From an uncultured Polaribacter sp. (GTDB taxonomy: Bacteria; Bacteroidota; Bacteroidia; Flavobacteriales; Flavobacteriaceae), in the NCBI RefSeq assembly GCF_947503855.1, contig NZ_CANNFF010000012.1:26753-90752 (forward strand): a DNA stretch of 64,000 nt, read 5' to 3'. The translations under genes and the position numbers were made by a program. This document shows, piece by piece, positions 27,094 through 34,799 of the stretch (position 1 is the first letter of the stretch; each line of letters starts with the position of its first letter). A model generated the notes under the pieces. The model made no database searches. It was not told the origin of the DNA and was given only the letters and a program-made list of their open reading frames with translations.

Positions 27094-28473
27094 TCACGAC
27101 AAAAAGTTACCAATCCATTTGGGACACTCAGGGCGGAAAACATTGTCAGTTGACACATTATGTTCATTTGATAGAAAAACAGCATCAACATCTACTATAA
27201 GATCTTCATCTGTATAAAGTTCATTAACATCTATCACTAATTTTTCTAAATCTACAGGTTCAGAATTTATATGTCTTTTAATTGTGCTAATAGATAACCC
27301 TGTTTTTTCTGCAAGTGCTTTCTGAGTGATTTTTAACCCTTGAGATTTCATCTCTTTTTTTGTAGTAATTATTTTTTCAATTGATGAATTACTTCTTCTT
27401 TTTCCATTTATTTTACTTGCTAAATTTCTTTTTTCTCCACCGGTTAATTTGGAGTTACTATTGAAATGCACGTACTTGTACTTTTTATTCTTAAATTCAT
27501 AGTTTTCATCATTTTTAATACTGGAGTAAACGAAAGTAAACAGTTCTACGAGTTTCTTAAATTCCATTGGTGGTTTTCCAAAATAATTATTAATGAAATT
27601 AAGGTAAGAAAACAAATAACTTGCTGGTAACATTGGATTTAAGAAAACAAGTTTATGTATTATAATTGTATAAATGTTATGTTTTTTGGTATCTCTTATC
27701 TCTCTAGGAAATGTAATATCCATTTTTTCTGATGCAAATAATTCAACAATTGGGTTATTAACCACTACAGGTGTTTTTGTTACAATTTTATCCATAAATT
27801 CTTCAAAATCAATATTGGAAAGTGGCTCAATCAATGTATTAATATATTTTTTATTCAATATAGATTGATTGAGCTGTTTTTTCAGGTGTCTTTTCTCACT
27901 ATTAAAAGGAATCTCAACTGTAATTTCATTCTCATAATTAACGAATGGTTCAGTGTCGTATGTTAGATACATTGCCCTGCCAAGATTCTTACATTTTATA
28001 TCAACCTGCTCTTCTTTAAGATATGTAGTTTTTATAATCTCCCATATCTCATAGAAGTTATTGTTATCAATAATATTTGTTATTTTGAACAAAACAGATA
28101 TGCCACCAGCACCACTTGACAGACATACTAAAGAGACAAGATGACCATATTTTTCAATAAAGTATTCTTTATATTCTTTTGCGTTAACCACATCATCGAA
28201 ATCAAAATAGATATAAGAAGATGGTGCAATAAAATTTTTTGTATAATCCTCCTTTCGTTTTATATTCCGTTTTTTAACACTACAGTTGGGAGTAATGTAG
28301 TTTAGAAATGTTTTCTTTTTCTTGTAGGTCTGGTCTCCCTTTAATCTTAGTTCTCTAATTTCATTTATCAGAGATTTTTTAGGGTTGTTTTTAATGAATT
28401 TAACCAATTGTGATAAATCAATTGTTTTAGTTGGGATTAGATTGGTAATTCCTTTTTCAAAGTAGCTGAACAT
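27094..28473 (-). CDS. VirE_N/BT4734-type primase-like replication protein with HTH
   Basis: The 459-aa protein has an N-terminal VirE_N/BT4734-like domain (about residues 20-200): YIYFDFDDVVNAKEY, then LVCLSSGAGGISVLFKI, which match the acidic strand and the SpSGkG strand of archaeo-eukaryotic-primase-like folds in Bacteroidetes elements. A central helical region (about 230-330) is followed by a helix-turn-helix (LKITQKALAEKTGLSISTIKRH, about 385-410) and an acidic tail. Such proteins usually serve replication or mobilisation of the element. It has no intact helicase partner here. Confidence 0.72.
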   Translation of the reverse strand: MFSYFEKGITNLIPTKTIDLSQLVKFIKNNPKKSLINEIRELRLKGDQTYKKKKTFLNYITPNCSVKKRNIKRKEDYTKNFIAPSSYIYFDFDDVVNAKEYKEYFIEKYGHLVSLVCLSSGAGGISVLFKITNIIDNNNFYEIWEIIKTTYLKEEQVDIKCKNLGRAMYLTYDTEPFVNYENEITVEIPFNSEKRHLKKQLNQSILNKKYINTLIEPLSNIDFEEFMDKIVTKTPVVVNNPIVELFASEKMDITFPREIRDTKKHNIYTIIIHKLVFLNPMLPASYLFSYLNFINNYFGKPPMEFKKLVELFTFVYSSIKNDENYEFKNKKYKYVHFNSNSKLTGGEKRNLASKINGKRRSNSSIEKIITTKKEMKSQGLKITQKALAEKTGLSISTIKRHINSEPVDLEKLVIDVNELYTDEDLIVDVDAVFLSNEHNVSTDNVFRPECPKWIGNFLS

Positions 28474-28652
28474 TAAAATAATAATCCCCCAAATTTCGAT
28501 GTGGTGGCATCTACTTTAAGGAGGATAAACATGCTTTATGTGTAATATAATTATCATCCACCAACGATAATCACACTATCTTAAAAGATATAAATCGAAT
28601 TAAGTCTTAATAGAATATAACGAAATATTTAGGGAATGTCAAGCCTAAATAT

Positions 28653-28933
28653 AAAGGTGTGAGTTGACACCTTTGTTTTCAAGTTAAATGATCAATATCA
28701 AAAAACAGATAATGTGATTAAAACGATAAAAAGAGAACAGAAAACTGTACCCTATAAAACCCGGTTTATCAGTTGAAAAGTTAGATCCCTCAGATCCACT
28801 TGATGATAATTTTATAAAGGAAATAAGAGATGATATCTATAAGAAATCAACCAAGAGTAGATTTAAAAAAATGAGTTGGTCAATATTGGACAAACATATT
28901 GAGACAACAAATGAATTTTTGAAGAACAACTAA
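28653..28933 (+). pseudogene. internally deleted copy of the palm-motif gene
   Basis: Positions 28653 to about 28760 align with 1816 to about 1920 of the intact gene, and the remainder aligns with about 2858-3034, including the stop codon and the 3-nt spacing to a following HTH gene. About 940 bp containing all three candidate polymerase motifs are missing. The junction lies in a short TAAA/CCC microhomology, and the join is out of frame (stop shortly after). The 3' part is nearly identical to the intact gene, so the copies diverged recently or exchange sequence. Confidence 0.88.
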
Positions 28934-28936
28934 AAA

Positions 28937-29248
28937 ATGAAAATCATGAAAGAACAAATGATACAAATATTGAGTCTAACAAAAGAAGAACTTATTCAAA
29001 TAGTTAAGGAAGGAGTGAAGTTAGAATTAAACCGACAACGATCTATGGGAAACCCATTAAACCGGTTATCAATTAGTGGTGAGGATACCCAATACATGAC
29101 CCGAGACGAAGTTTCAAAAGTTTTGAGTGTTACAGTCCAAACACTAAATAATTGGAGACGAGAAGGGATTCTAATTCCCTTAAAAATTGGGAGTAGGGTA
29201 CTGTATCGAAAAGAAGATGTTTATAACAACTCACGAGTGGTGGCTTGA
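28937..29248 (+). CDS. MerR/excisionase-type HTH protein, paralogue of 3038-3337
   Basis: The 103-aa protein shares the N-terminal segment (MIQIL..TKEELIQIVKEGVKLELNRQ) with the protein at 3038-3337 and has the same HTH and wing (MTRDEVSKVLSVTVQTLNNW, GSRVLYRKEDV). The middle linker differs. It is intact although the gene in front of it is broken, so it may have been kept for its own role, for example as the island's directionality factor or a repressor. Confidence 0.8.
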   Translation: MKIMKEQMIQILSLTKEELIQIVKEGVKLELNRQRSMGNPLNRLSISGEDTQYMTRDEVSKVLSVTVQTLNNWRREGILIPLKIGSRVLYRKEDVYNNSRVVA

Positions 29249-29259
29249 GTTATTGGTAA

Positions 29260-29303
29260 AAAAAAACAAATATGAACTAATTGTAGTAAATATTTGTTTT
29301 TTT
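29260..29303 (+). terminator. terminator after HTH gene
   Basis: The arms AAAAAACAAATAT and ATATTTGTTTTTT flank a loop of about 16 nt and end in a T tract, 12 bp after the HTH stop codon. The A-rich left arm could also serve the minus strand. Confidence 0.6.
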
Positions 29304-29434
29304 CATTTTCTTTTTACAGAACTTTCCCATTAGATTAATAATTTTATCACTTTGTAAAGTAAAATTAAATCATCCTCATAAAAGTATTGATCATTTTAAT
29401 TAATATAATTTTTATTTTAAAACTCTACTAATAA

Positions 29435-30112
29435 TTATTTTGGTAATCTTACTTTTATAACCTTAAGTCCAGCTGTCTCTTCTTTATCTAACCCAAACAT
29501 TGGACTATATTTTCCTTTTGGTAAATCAGTAAAAATATAGTTATTAGCTGCTTTCGCAACATCTACATATTTTGTTACAGCGGTATTTAAAGCTGAAGCC
29601 GCTAAATCTAGTAAGAAGCTACCACCTGTTGAGACTGATGTATTGTAAGAGATTGTTCCTTTTCTAGAATACAAGATTTCAGCTGTATGGGTTGATTTAA
29701 GTATATATTCCACTTCAACAATTACTCGAGAAGCTAAGCTAGACTTATCCCATTTATTAATTTTGGTAAATAATATAATATCAGCACCAAATATTTTATT
29801 AAATATTTTTAATGAAGAGTTTTCAATAAAAAGTTCAGAATCATAAGCACTTTCTCTCTTTAATATTTCCATTGACAAAAATGGAGGAATAACATAATAC
29901 CCTGCATTTAGGATAGGTACATTTAATGTTGTATGAAAATATTCTTTTGCATCTACGTTTGTACTTCTATTTATTGGAGGCATTATTAAAACAGACAAAG
30001 GTTTTTCTTCATACATTCCTTTGTATGCTTGAGCCTTATTTAATTTTGAGGTAGTACCACAACCAACAATTAAAAGTGTTATTGATAATAATAAGTATAT
30101 TGAGTGCTTCAT
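29435..30112 (-). CDS. DUF799/GNA1162-family lipoprotein
   Basis: The 225-aa protein has a lipoprotein signal (LLIVGCGTT, Cys at about 18) and the family pattern: KPLSVLIMPPINRSTNVDAKEYFHTTLNVPILNAGYYVIPP early, then FGADIILFTKINKWD, split over residues 38-145. GNA1162-like proteins are outer-membrane lipoproteins with a TolB-like fold that occur with CsgG-like and DUF4810 proteins. It overlaps the preceding gene by 4 bp and ends the operon. The joint function of the set is not established; an envelope export or assembly complex is the common suggestion. Confidence 0.88.
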   Translation of the reverse strand: MKHSIYLLLSITLLIVGCGTTSKLNKAQAYKGMYEEKPLSVLIMPPINRSTNVDAKEYFHTTLNVPILNAGYYVIPPFLSMEILKRESAYDSELFIENSSLKIFNKIFGADIILFTKINKWDKSSLASRVIVEVEYILKSTHTAEILYSRKGTISYNTSVSTGGSFLLDLAASALNTAVTKYVDVAKAANNYIFTDLPKGKYSPMFGLDKEETAGLKVIKVRLPK

Positions 30113-30447
30113 TTTTCAATTAAATTTAAAATTCGATCTATAAAAATTTTTGATTCAGGATAAAGTGAAATTTCTTTATTTAGATTTTCTTTACCCTTCT
30201 TTAAATCACCTCTTTGTATTAAGAAAAAACCATAATCAGCTAACATTCCTGGAGGTATTACTTTTCTTGTACCTTTTTGTTTTGTTATTATCTTTTGGTA
30301 CTGTTCCATTATTTCATTTATTGATTTTTCATCAGCTTTTTTTAAATAATTATAACTTGATTGTTGATATTTATCAAATGAATACAATCCTTTTGTTGAA
30401 CTACATGAGTATAAAGCAAGTGAGGCTAGGAATATATATATTTTCAT
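30109..30447 (-). CDS. DUF4810-family lipoprotein
   Basis: The 112-aa protein has a lipobox (LALYSCSST), then GLYSFDKYQQSSYNYLKKAD and PPGMLADYGFFLIQRGDLKKGKE, the DUF4810 pattern of a short TPR-like helical protein. It overlaps both neighbours by 4 bp (ATGA), so it is translationally coupled within the CsgG/DUF799 operon. Confidence 0.87.
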   Translation of the reverse strand: MKIYIFLASLALYSCSSTKGLYSFDKYQQSSYNYLKKADEKSINEIMEQYQKIITKQKGTRKVIPPGMLADYGFFLIQRGDLKKGKENLNKEISLYPESKIFIDRILNLIEK

Positions 30448-30773
30448 GGAAGTATGATCTTTTTAGTTTGTTGTGATGAAAGAAAAATTATTTTCTCATA
30501 AATACGTTTATTATTTTTTGAGATAGAAACTTTATGCTTTCCTGAAGAAATTCCATAGAGTTTAAGATGTTTAACTTTGTCTCTGTTTTTTTGCACTTCA
30601 GCATTAAATTTAGTTTTTTCATCGATAACAACCTCAACTCCATTAGGGTAATTAGAAGGTGTTCCTAAAATTAAAAGAAAAGCTTGATTTTCTATACCTC
30701 GACTTATGGTCTTAGTTACTCCACAACCGACTAAAAGTGTGGTTAATATTGTAATAAATAGTATTTTTTTCAT
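30444..30773 (-). CDS. small putative lipoprotein of the CsgG operon
   Basis: The 109-aa protein has a clear lipobox (TLLVGCGVT) and a mainly beta C-terminal part (HLKLYGISSGKHKVSISKNN, then KIIFLSSQQTKKIIL) that resembles a PEGA-like or small beta-sandwich domain. I do not recognise a named family. It lies between the CsgG-like and DUF4810 genes and overlaps both by 4 bp. This is an extra member compared with the usual three-gene set as I know it. Confidence 0.75.
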   Translation of the reverse strand: MKKILFITILTTLLVGCGVTKTISRGIENQAFLLILGTPSNYPNGVEVVIDEKTKFNAEVQKNRDKVKHLKLYGISSGKHKVSISKNNKRIYEKIIFLSSQQTKKIILP

Positions 30774-31732
30774 TTATCTACTTGTTTTATAAAATATTTA
30801 CTGAGGCTGTTTTTATCAATATTTCCTTCAGTAAAAGAAACTATAGAAAATTCATTTTCAGAAGATTCTCCACCAGAATAATCAATAGTAATTTGACCTA
30901 CTCTTTTACCTGGTAATTGAATGAACATACCTGTTTGTGGATTTTTAACTTTTCTACCTTTGGTGAAAACATCAAAAAGATCTCCTAATTTTATTCCTTG
31001 ACTTTTACCGCCTGAAATTATAATACCATCTTGATCATATGATAAAAAGTAAGATTTCCAAGGTCTATTTAAACAATTGTTTATAATATTCTCAACTAAT
31101 TGAGAAATTGCAGCAGAAATAGCCTTGTCTGAGAGAGATGAGTCATAATCTGTCCTTTTACCAAGGCCTAGAGTTGTCTTATTACTTGTCTCAGCTTGTC
31201 CTTTTGATTCCTCAGAATAAATTATTTGCCCAGTGGAAACGTCAATAAGTCTGATGCTAATACCAGCTTCAACAATCTGTGTTTTACTTCGAGAAAACAC
31301 TTTTGATTCCCCAACGTTTTTTCTTCCAAATTCTGTAATTGAGCCTATTATTAAGTAATCTGCACCAATTTCTTGAAATCCTTCGTTATTAGCAATTTTT
31401 AATTCGTCTTTAATTAGCTGATAATCTTGTCTTTCTAGTAATATAAATTTTCCTGAAGATGCAAGTTTAGTTGAGAGAATATCAACTGCTTGTTTGCCCA
31501 TTGGATCATTATTTTTATCATAAAAAAGACCTTTAGCATAGCTGGTTTCGTTAGAAAATCTTGCAATAGCTACTTTCCTTTTTAAAGTATGGGTTTCATC
31601 AGTTGGCTCGTTTATTTCGTTTACAGTTTCAATAATATTTTGTTTTCTATCTGAAACTTGTTTCTTTTTTCTCTGAGAAAAGCTTACAAAAGTAAATAAT
31701 AGTGATAGCGTAAGTAGTAGTGTTTTTTTCAT
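30770..31732 (-). CDS. CsgG/HfaB-family envelope protein
   Basis: The 320-aa protein matches the CsgG core: KVAIARFSNETSYAKG, AVDILSTKLASSGKFILLERQD, ADYLIIGSITEFGRK, and SIRLIDVSTGQIIYSEE (residues about 55-215), plus a C-terminal extension (DLFDVFTKGRKVKNP). CsgG proteins form outer-membrane secretion pores or related TolB-like assemblies. The signal peptide (ends SFVSFSQ) lacks a lipobox cysteine, whereas classical CsgG is a lipoprotein. First gene of a four-gene operon in which every junction overlaps by 4 bp. Confidence 0.88.
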   Translation of the reverse strand: MKKTLLLTLSLLFTFVSFSQRKKKQVSDRKQNIIETVNEINEPTDETHTLKRKVAIARFSNETSYAKGLFYDKNNDPMGKQAVDILSTKLASSGKFILLERQDYQLIKDELKIANNEGFQEIGADYLIIGSITEFGRKNVGESKVFSRSKTQIVEAGISIRLIDVSTGQIIYSEESKGQAETSNKTTLGLGKRTDYDSSLSDKAISAAISQLVENIINNCLNRPWKSYFLSYDQDGIIISGGKSQGIKLGDLFDVFTKGRKVKNPQTGMFIQLPGKRVGQITIDYSGGESSENEFSIVSFTEGNIDKNSLSKYFIKQVDK

Positions 31733-31741
31733 AGTTAGAAA

Positions 31742-31785
31742 TAAAAAACACCTTAAAAATAAATATAAAATTTAAGGTGTTTTAT
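31742..31785 (-). terminator. terminator between barrel protein and CsgG operon
   Basis: The arms ACACCTTAAA (31748-31757) and TTTAAGGTGT (31771-31780) form a hairpin read on the minus strand into a T tract. It separates the upstream outer-membrane protein gene from the CsgG operon, which must then have its own promoter or rely on readthrough. Confidence 0.75.
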
Positions 31786-31795
31786 TAAAGAAAAA

Positions 31796-32392
31796 TTAGA
31801 AGTTATATCTTAAACCAGCTCCAATTTTTAAGTTATTGATTTTATTGTCAGAATCTATGTCTAAAGTACCCCCAGGAAGGGTTACTTCAGTAAATTTTCC
31901 TGCTAAATAGTCTAAATCAACAGAAAAAGCAAATCCCGAACTACCATCTCCAAACACTATAGAGTTACCAAATATAAAAGCATTCCCAGAATATTCTACA
32001 TCTTCAAGTCCAATTAGTGCAGCATCATCTCCTCTAATAACACCTTTCATAGAAAAAGCATACTGGGGTTTTAAGTCCCAAGAAATATTGTCACTTATTG
32101 AAAATGAGATCATTGGTCCAATACTGAAAGCTCCAACACCAACGGCATTATCTGATTCTCCAATTATATGCCCACTTGAAGATAAATTAGCAGTGATACC
32201 CAAAGTTTCACTAAATCTGTACCCAAGATTAAGGAAGTTTACGTTTAGTCCACCAGCTAGGTCTAAATCATCAGTTACTTCCCCTCCAGCTGTTGCATAA
32301 CCAACACCTACTCCTACATAAAATTTTGAATCTTGAGCATTCATAGAAAATGATGCTAAAATAAAGGTTAATAATAATAATAATTTTTTCAT
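31796..32392 (-). CDS. outer-membrane beta-barrel protein
   Basis: The 198-aa protein has a signal peptide (ends SFSMNAQ) and alternating beta-strand sequence (FYVGVGVGYATAGG, NFLNLGYRFSETLGITANL) ending in an aromatic residue (GAGLRYNF), the usual signature of an 8-stranded outer-membrane barrel (OmpX/OmpA-barrel-like). The ligand or role is unknown. It is transcribed divergently from the 416-aa protein at 32472 and has its own terminator. Confidence 0.82.
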   Translation of the reverse strand: MKKLLLLLTFILASFSMNAQDSKFYVGVGVGYATAGGEVTDDLDLAGGLNVNFLNLGYRFSETLGITANLSSSGHIIGESDNAVGVGAFSIGPMISFSISDNISWDLKPQYAFSMKGVIRGDDAALIGLEDVEYSGNAFIFGNSIVFGDGSSGFAFSVDLDYLAGKFTEVTLPGGTLDIDSDNKINNLKIGAGLRYNF

Positions 32393-32415
32393 AATAAAAA
32401 TTTTAAGTTAAGTCA

Positions 32416-32423
32416 CAAATTTA
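32416..32423 (-). promoter_or_regulatory. -7 promoter motif of the barrel-protein gene
   Basis: TAAATTTG on the minus strand fits the Bacteroidetes TAnnTTTG motif and lies 24 bp upstream of the barrel-protein ATG. I see no good TTG at the -33 position. Confidence 0.5.
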
Positions 32424-32440
32424 AATTTTTAAATTTTAAT

Positions 32441-32462
32441 TTAGGTACATTTTAGGTACATT
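32441..32462. promoter_or_regulatory. tandem 11-bp direct repeat, candidate operator
   Basis: TTAGGTACATT occurs twice back to back, one helical turn apart, in the divergent promoter region between the barrel gene and the 416-aa gene. It ends 9 bp before the ATG at 32472. The spacing suits cooperative binding by a regulator, possibly the adjacent HTH-like protein itself. Inference. Confidence 0.5.
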
Positions 32463-32471
32463 TACATAAAA

Positions 32472-33722
32472 ATGATTTACGACATTAAATTTCAAATTGA
32501 ACAAAAGTGTGGTTTTGTGGTCAAAACTAAGAGAGATTGTATCGTTTTATCTGATCTTGTTTACTATGAAACTTCTTTGATTTTAAATTATAATACTTTA
32601 AGAAGATTTTTTGGAATAGTTAGAGGAACGGAAGCTTCTGTATCAACATTAAATATACTTTGTATATATTTAGGTTATGAAAGTTATTCTCAATTCTGTG
32701 CAAAATATCCGTTAAAAAAATCATGGGATTCTCAACAAAGAATTTTTAATATTATTTATGAAGATCCAATTTCTGTTTTAAAAATTATTGAAGATAATTA
32801 CAATAATTCTAATAATTATATTGAATTATTAATAACATTAGTTTATGGTGTTTCAATTCAGAAAAAATATAAGAGTTTAAAATTTATTTTTAACTCAGAA
32901 CTACTCAATCCTAAAAATTTTTCTTACTCTCAAATGCTCTACTTTGGAAATTGTATAGGTCCGTTATTAAAAAAATCTGAAGTAGATTATTTAAAGCTTA
33001 TTAAAACTAAATATTTTTCAATATTATTTTTTAATACATATATTGATATTAACAGTCTAAATGGTTTATATGGTTTGTATGCATTAAAACTTTATAATTA
33101 TACTTCAGACAAACAACAAAAACTTTTTATAAACTGTATTTTAGAATTTAAGAATTTACTCAACAAAAAAGATTGTAAAATTGTTATTACAAGTCTAAAA
33201 TTTAAAGAAATACATCCAATTCTTTTTGGTCGTTATATGAGTATATTGCTCTTTAATAAAAATAAAAATAAAAAAGAAAAAATACAACATGTTATTAATT
33301 TCATGGATCAAATTAAATATCAGAATAATTTAGTAGATTATCTTTATGAATTTACTTTTGCCTGTATAATAAACAGAGATATAGATATACTCAAACTTAT
33401 AATTTTTGAAACGGTTAACTTTAAAATTTCAAAACCTTATTATCAAGAATATCATTACAGTATATTCAAGCTAAGAAATCTAATTGTTGCTTCGTCTAAT
33501 GGTGATGATGTATTAGAAAGTATTGAAGATTTTAAAAAGAATTCATTTTTTAGAAATAGTCATAAAGAATTCATTGAAATAATAATTTTAATTTTAGAAT
33601 ATCATAATTTAGGAAAAGATAAAAGTAAATTAAAAGAATATCAAAGCTTAGCTCAGAAACTTAACTATCCTATTTTTGATAAAAAATATTGTTTAAATTA
33701 TTTTAATAGTTATTTGATTTAA
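32472..33722 (+). CDS. unrecognised 416-aa protein with possible N-terminal DNA-binding region
   Basis: I do not recognise the family. The first 80 residues (CIVLSDLVYYETSLILNYNT, LRRFFGIVRGTEASVSTLNIL, CIYLGYESYSQFCAKYP) look like a helical HTH-type head. The remaining 330 residues are helical, Leu/Lys/Asn-rich and repeat-like, suggesting TPR-like or scaffold structure. It is more AT-rich than its neighbours, which fits horizontal origin. It is the last gene of the island before the right att repeat, is divergent from the barrel gene and has direct repeats just upstream. A regulator of the adjacent envelope operon is possible. Confidence 0.6.
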   Translation: MIYDIKFQIEQKCGFVVKTKRDCIVLSDLVYYETSLILNYNTLRRFFGIVRGTEASVSTLNILCIYLGYESYSQFCAKYPLKKSWDSQQRIFNIIYEDPISVLKIIEDNYNNSNNYIELLITLVYGVSIQKKYKSLKFIFNSELLNPKNFSYSQMLYFGNCIGPLLKKSEVDYLKLIKTKYFSILFFNTYIDINSLNGLYGLYALKLYNYTSDKQQKLFINCILEFKNLLNKKDCKIVITSLKFKEIHPILFGRYMSILLFNKNKNKKEKIQHVINFMDQIKYQNNLVDYLYEFTFACIINRDIDILKLIIFETVNFKISKPYYQEYHYSIFKLRNLIVASSNGDDVLESIEDFKKNSFFRNSHKEFIEIIILILEYHNLGKDKSKLKEYQSLAQKLNYPIFDKKYCLNYFNSYLI

Positions 33723-33818
33723 AAGAAATTTTCTTTTTCAAGGTAATGTGCTTTCACTTAAGTAACCAGTAACTTTACTTAAAAATATAACCAGTTCAGA
33801 ATTATCTTTTTTTACCTC

Positions 33819-33841
33819 CCGAGCAACCTCTCAAGCAACCC
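33819..33841. repeat. right-end copy of paired GAGCAACC-like units
   Basis: This block matches 3595-3617 at 22 of 23 positions, in the same orientation, and runs straight into the 73-bp att repeat. The two units have a 12-bp period. Candidate integrase arm-binding site. Confidence 0.6.
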
Positions 33842-33910
33842 CAAAAACCAAAAAACCCGTAAATCATTGTTTATAAATGAGTTACGGGATAATTTTGTGG
33901 TACCTCCAGG
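33838..33910. repeat. attachment-site repeat, right copy, overlapping tRNA-Phe
   Basis: This copy matches 3397-3469 with one mismatch and continues into the complete tRNA gene. It includes the tRNA terminator hairpin and the 3' end of the tRNA. Confidence 0.9.
33841..33888 (-). terminator. tRNA-Phe terminator
   Basis: The arms CCCGTAA (33856-33862) and TTACGGG (33882-33888), with inner pairing ATCATT/AATGA, are read on the minus strand into a T-rich tract. It is duplicated at about 3400-3447 as part of the att repeat. Confidence 0.8.
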
Positions 33911-33970
33911 AATCGAACCAGGGACACAAGGATTTTCAGTCCTTTGCTCTACCAACTGAGCTAAGGTACC
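33898..33970 (-). tRNA. tRNA-Phe (GAA)
   Basis: The 73-nt gene folds as a full cloverleaf: acceptor GGTACCT/AGGTACC, D stem GCTC/GAGC, anticodon stem AAGGA/TCCTT with loop CTGAAAA (anticodon GAA), T arm CCTGG-TTCGATT-CCTGG and discriminator A. The CCA end is not encoded. Its 3' end is the integration target of the neighbouring island, and the copy here is intact, so the tRNA stays functional. Confidence 0.97.
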
Positions 33971-34058
33971 ATTGCCTTAGCGGATGCAAATATAATATGT
34001 TTTTTTACATCTGCTAAATAAAATTTAAAAAAAATGTCATCTATTTTTAATTTTTATC

Positions 34059-34066
34059 TAAATTTG
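34059..34066 (+). promoter_or_regulatory. -7 promoter motif of coaX
   Basis: TAAATTTG ends 4 bp before the coaX ATG, so transcription would start at or next to the start codon, implying a leaderless or nearly leaderless message. Confidence 0.45.
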
Positions 34067-34070
34067 AAAT

Positions 34071-34799
34071 ATGAAACTAATTGTGGATATTGGTAATACA
34101 AGAGTTAAAGCTGCTGTTTTTAAAGGAGATAACTTGTTGGAGTTACTTGTTTTTGATAAGGAAAAAATTATTTCAGAAATTAAAAAAAATATAAAAATAA
34201 AGTCAATTTCTCATGTAATTTTATCTAATGTAGCTTCAATTTCATTACAAAAGATAGAGCAACTACAAAAAATGGCTACAGTAATGGTCGTTTCTTCTAA
34301 CTTAAAAATACCTTTTATCAATTTATATCAAACACCAAAAACGTTGGGTGTAGATAGAATTGCATTAGTTGCAGCAGCTGTAAAACAATTTGCCAATAAA
34401 AACGTTTTGGTAATAGATGCAGGTACTTGCATTACTTTTGATTTTGTAAATAGCAATTTAGAGTATTTAGGTGGCGCAATTTCTCCTGGTATTAAGATGC
34501 GCTACAAAGCTTTACAAAAGTTTACGGCAAACTTGCCATTGTTACATAGTGAAAAACTAGATAGTTTTATAGGTAAAAACACTCATGAAAGTATAATTTC
34601 TGGAGTTTTAAATGGGGTAACTAACGAGATTGAGGGAGTAATCTCTCAATATGAAGAAAAATTTTCTGATTTAACAATAGTTTTAACAGGAGGAGACACA
34701 AATTTCTTGTCAAAACAATTAAAAAGTAGCATATTTGCCAATCAAAATTTTCTCCTTCAAGGATTAAATGAAATATTGAAACTTAACACAAGCAAATGA
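34071..34799 (+). CDS. coaX: type III pantothenate kinase
   Basis: The 242-aa cytoplasmic enzyme phosphorylates pantothenate in the first step of coenzyme A synthesis. The ASKHA fold is visible in MKLIVDIGNTRVKAAVF (phosphate loop with Asp6), TLGVDRIALVAAA (residues about 96-108, substrate-binding) and DAGTCITFDF with catalytic Asp116, followed by GGAISPGIKMR and LTGGD near the C terminus. The length is normal. It overlaps the next gene by 4 bp and begins the core-chromosome run beside the tRNA. Confidence 0.96.
   Translation: MKLIVDIGNTRVKAAVFKGDNLLELLVFDKEKIISEIKKNIKIKSISHVILSNVASISLQKIEQLQKMATVMVVSSNLKIPFINLYQTPKTLGVDRIALVAAAVKQFANKNVLVIDAGTCITFDFVNSNLEYLGGAISPGIKMRYKALQKFTANLPLLHSEKLDSFIGKNTHESIISGVLNGVTNEIEGVISQYEEKFSDLTIVLTGGDTNFLSKQLKSSIFANQNFLLQGLNEILKLNTSK

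Larger units (their letters stand above)
3470..33910. mobile_element. about 30-kb integrative island at tRNA-Phe
   Basis: The element is bounded by the 73-bp direct repeats, with the intact tRNA-Phe gene at its right end and a tyrosine recombinase gene about 190 bp inside its left end. A second, shared end sequence (two GAGCAACC-like units with 12-bp period) occurs just inside both boundaries at 3595-3617 and 33819-33841. Cargo includes the giant adhesin locus and a CsgG/DUF4810/DUF799 operon; the backbone includes a VirE_N-type protein, a second recombinase and decayed genes. I found no relaxase, coupling protein or conjugation genes, so independent transfer is doubtful. The exact crossover point is probably within the tRNA 3' end shared by both copies. 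Confidence 0.8.

Noticed and set aside
3470..33910. Island as a full conjugative element
   Set aside because: No relaxase, coupling protein or Tra genes were found within the boundaries.
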